From Novosphingobium flavum (lineage in GTDB: Bacteria; Pseudomonadota; Alphaproteobacteria; Sphingomonadales; Sphingomonadaceae): a DNA stretch of 64,000 bases. Within the stretch, counting starts at the first letter, position 1, and every line of letters begins with the position of its first letter. Positions 61,853 to 64,000 of this stretch are shown here, in pieces. The notes beneath the pieces are model-generated. The model ran no database searches, was not told where the DNA came from, and was given only the letters and a program-made list of their open reading frames with translations. Where the stretch lies: contig NZ_JACLAW010000002.1 in the NCBI RefSeq assembly GCF_014230315.1, positions 310,001 to 374,000 of the forward strand. Direction: 5' to 3'. The position numbers and the translations under genes were made by a program.

Positions 61853-62788
61853 ATGGCGCAAGCGGGTGAGGCGGGGAATGCGATGAACGGCGCGCCGCCC
61901 AGGCGTCCGCAGCGCCCGCGCGAGCTGCAGGACGGGCTCAATCATTACCTCTACCATCCGCTCGCTTGGCAGCTGGCCCGGCTGCTCGCGCGCACGCCGC
62001 TCACCCCCAACATGGTCTCGGTGATCGGCGGCTGCTTCGTGATCGCCGCCGCCGTGGTCTATTCCCAGCCCATCTGGCTGGGTCTGGCCTGGCCCGCCGC
62101 GCCGCTGCTCGGCCTGATCCTGCACATGACCTGGCACGTGGTCGACGGCGCGGACGGGGATCTTGCCCGCCTGACCGGCCGCTCCAGCCCGGTCGGCGAA
62201 ATGGTCGACGGGCTGTGCGACTACGCCAGCCACGTGGTCATGTACCTCACCCTCGGCTGGCTGCTGGCCCACGCCATGGCCCCCGAGAGTTACCCGCTCA
62301 GCCACCCCTACCTGTGGATGTGGGCGGCGGGCATCAGCCATATCATCCAGTCCAACCACGTCGAGGTGCAGCGTCGCCAATACCAGTGGTGGGTCTATGG
62401 CACGACCTGGATCCGGATGAACCACGGAGCGGATTCGGCCACCGGCAAGAGCTTGTTCGGCGGGATCGTCTCGTTTTACCTCGCGCTCGCCAGCGGCATG
62501 ACCCCTCACGCGCTGAAGATCGACGAGGCCGTGGCCGCCGCCAAGGACGATCCGGCCCGGCTTGCGCAGATTCGCGAGGCCGTCCGCGCCGAGGCACCGC
62601 CGCTGCTGCGCCTGTGCAAGATTCTCGGCCCCAACCCGCGCGCGATCGTACTCGGCCTGTCGATGCTGGCGGGCGGGCCGTTCTGGTACTTCGTCTACCA
62701 GTCGATCCTGCTCAACCTGCTGCTGGTGGTCTCGGTCGTCGCCCACAACCGTGCAGCCCAGCGAATCGCGGCGGGGATTTCAGCCTGA
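61853..62788 (+). CDS. CDP-alcohol phosphatidyltransferase family protein
   Basis: A 311-residue membrane enzyme. The exact CDP-alcohol phosphotransferase motif D-G-x2-A-R-x8-G-x3-D-x3-D occupies residues 101-123 (Asp101, Gly102, Ala105, Arg106, Gly115, Asp119, Asp123), with six predicted helices. It moves a phospho-alcohol from a CDP-linked donor. Divergent from ino1, close to the nucleotidyltransferase: probable phosphoinositol transfer to a lipid acceptor (inference). GAGGGGGA ribosome binding site. Confidence 0.88.
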   Translation: MAQAGEAGNAMNGAPPRRPQRPRELQDGLNHYLYHPLAWQLARLLARTPLTPNMVSVIGGCFVIAAAVVYSQPIWLGLAWPAAPLLGLILHMTWHVVDGADGDLARLTGRSSPVGEMVDGLCDYASHVVMYLTLGWLLAHAMAPESYPLSHPYLWMWAAGISHIIQSNHVEVQRRQYQWWVYGTTWIRMNHGADSATGKSLFGGIVSFYLALASGMTPHALKIDEAVAAAKDDPARLAQIREAVRAEAPPLLRLCKILGPNPRAIVLGLSMLAGGPFWYFVYQSILLNLLLVVSVVAHNRAAQRIAAGISA

Positions 62789-62828
62789 TCGGCCTCGACA
62801 GGGCGGGCAGGGGGCGTATCATCGCGCC

Positions 62829-64000
62829 ATGCCCGATAATGCGCTTCTAGCCGATGCCCATGAGCTGGCCGACGGGATCGTCGCCCTGCGCCGCGCGATC
62901 CACGCCGAACCCGAACTCGGCCTGCACACCCCGAAGACCGCGACCAAGGTGCGCGATGCGCTGCACGGCCTGCCCCTGTCATGGCGCGAGGGACCATCCA
63001 CCACGGGCCTCATCGCCACGCTGCAAGGCGCCAGGCCGGGCCGCCGCGTCCTCCTGCGGGGCGATATGGACGCCCTGCCGATGCCCGAGGAAACCGGGCT
63101 CGACTTCGCCTCGACCGTGCCCGGGCGGATGCACGCCTGCGGCCACGATGCCCATACGGCCATGCTGGTCGGCGCGGCCAAGCTGCTCTGCGCCCGTGCC
63201 GACGACCTCGCGGGCGAGGTCCAGTTCATGTTCCAGCCGGGTGAGGAGGGCTATCACGGCGCCCGCTTCATGCTGGAAGACGGGCTGATCGACCCGCTGC
63301 CCGATGCGGCCTTCGCCCTCCACGTCATGCCCAATGCCCCGCACGGGGTGGTCGGCGGCCGGGCCGGGGCGCTGCTCGCCGCCGCCGATCAGGTCGAGAT
63401 TGCGATCGAGGGCCGCGGCGGTCACGCCTCGATGCCGCACGACACGCTCGATCCCGTGCCGGTCGCCTGCGAACTGGTCCAGGCGATCCAGGCCATGGTC
63501 ACCCGCCGCTTCAATGCGCACGACCCGGTGGTGGTCACGATCAGCAAGATCGAAGCCGGCTCGGCGCACAATGTGATCGCCGACCGCGCGGTGATGCGCG
63601 GCACCATGCGCTCGCTCTCGCCCGGCCACCGCGCCAAGCTCCACGCTGGCATCCGCCAGCTCGCCACCGGCATCGCCGAGGCGCACGGCCTTTCGGCCAC
63701 GGTGACGATCATGGAAGGCTTCCCGGTCACCCTGTGCGATCCGCGCGCGGTCGATTTCGGCGAAGCGGTGGCCCGCGACCTGTTCGGGCCGCAGGCCTTC
63801 CTGCGCCTGCCCGATCCGATCATGGGGGCGGAGGATTTCGCCTATGTCCTCGAACAGGTTCCCGGCGCCATGTTCTTCCTCGGCGTGGCCCCAGCGGGCG
63901 ACGACTGGGCACAGTGCTGCTCGATCCACTCCACGAAGATGATGGTCGACGAAACCGTCCTGCCGCAAGGCGCCGCGCTCCATGCGGGTCTCGCCCTGCG
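62829..64000 (+). CDS. M20 amidohydrolase (hippurate/N-acyl-amino-acid hydrolase-like), partial at right edge
   Basis: At least 390 residues of an M20D metallopeptidase; the C-terminus runs off the window. Metal and catalytic residues: D79-x-D81 in RGDMDALPM, C104-G-H106-D-x2-H109 in HACGHDAHT, and Glu139-Glu140 in PGEEGYHGA. These enzymes remove acyl groups from amino acids. Starts 40 bases after the phosphotransferase on the same strand. It is open to position 64000 without a stop. Confidence 0.9.
   Translation, partial: MPDNALLADAHELADGIVALRRAIHAEPELGLHTPKTATKVRDALHGLPLSWREGPSTTGLIATLQGARPGRRVLLRGDMDALPMPEETGLDFASTVPGRMHACGHDAHTAMLVGAAKLLCARADDLAGEVQFMFQPGEEGYHGARFMLEDGLIDPLPDAAFALHVMPNAPHGVVGGRAGALLAAADQVEIAIEGRGGHASMPHDTLDPVPVACELVQAIQAMVTRRFNAHDPVVVTISKIEAGSAHNVIADRAVMRGTMRSLSPGHRAKLHAGIRQLATGIAEAHGLSATVTIMEGFPVTLCDPRAVDFGEAVARDLFGPQAFLRLPDPIMGAEDFAYVLEQVPGAMFFLGVAPAGDDWAQCCSIHSTKMMVDETVLPQGAALHAGLAL

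Overview
The window is GC-rich (roughly two thirds G+C by eye), densely packed chromosomal DNA from an alphaproteobacterium, most likely a sphingomonad of the Novosphingobium/Sphingobium/Erythrobacter kind. The signs are a SUF operon led by an Rrf2 regulator, a fused ThiS-ThiG, MmcB behind an alphaproteobacterial-type LexA box (GTTC-N7-GTTC), DUF2093 and DUF1289 proteins, a CtrA-like site, and a lasso-peptide-type cluster of the sort common in sphingomonads. No rRNA, phage, insertion sequence, integrase or CRISPR array was seen. One tRNA-Arg(CCG) is present.

Layout. 0.1-9.5 kb: lipid kinase/phosphoesterase operon, HPP-family membrane protein, rplM-rpsI, ctaA-cutA-exported protein, a MerC-like gene behind a metal-regulator-like palindrome, and thiSG. 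9.6-14.3 kb: long-chain acyl-CoA ligase, gamma-glutamyltransferase and pyrD, all on the minus strand. 14.3-21.1 kb: an orphan terminator (candidate small RNA), then the SUF operon rrf2-sufB-DUF559-sufC-unknown-sufD-sufS-sufT-sufA with overlapping starts and stops. 21-30 kb: LuxR-type regulator, an internally duplicated protein, lipoprotein, adenosine kinase, DJ-1 protein, purD and xseA starting head to head, and an M23 peptidase. 30-45 kb: TonB-dependent receptor, rpmB, tadA, RNase T2, nadC, a LytS/LytTR two-component pair, DsbA-like and M48 genes, an MFS transporter, a fatty-acid-hydroxylase-family gene and an AT-rich patch with an outer-membrane barrel. 45-53 kb: DEAD-box helicase, mmcB, tRNA, a PadR-DUF1700-DUF2807 operon, heparinase-family protein and rpe.

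53.3-59.3 kb is the most distinctive region: a RiPP cluster with HPr-kinase-like protein (K), PqqD-like recognition element (B1), transglutaminase-fold leader peptidase (B2), a 35-residue precursor (A), an asparagine-synthetase-like cyclase (C) and an ABC exporter (D), followed by a DUF2141 protein. It resembles the paeninodin type of lasso cluster, in which the kinase phosphorylates a C-terminal serine. This precursor also ends in Ser, but its predicted core has no Asp or Glu to close a normal lasso ring. 59.6-62.8 kb looks like an inositol-lipid module: a sugar-phosphate nucleotidyltransferase, myo-inositol-1-phosphate synthase and a CDP-alcohol phosphotransferase. An M20 amidohydrolase runs off the right edge.

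The window also carries a dispersed family of mosaic palindromic elements (eight full or partial copies, about 40-200 bp). Seven of the eight lie just 3' of a gene, in that gene's own orientation. They explain most of the longer gaps between genes.
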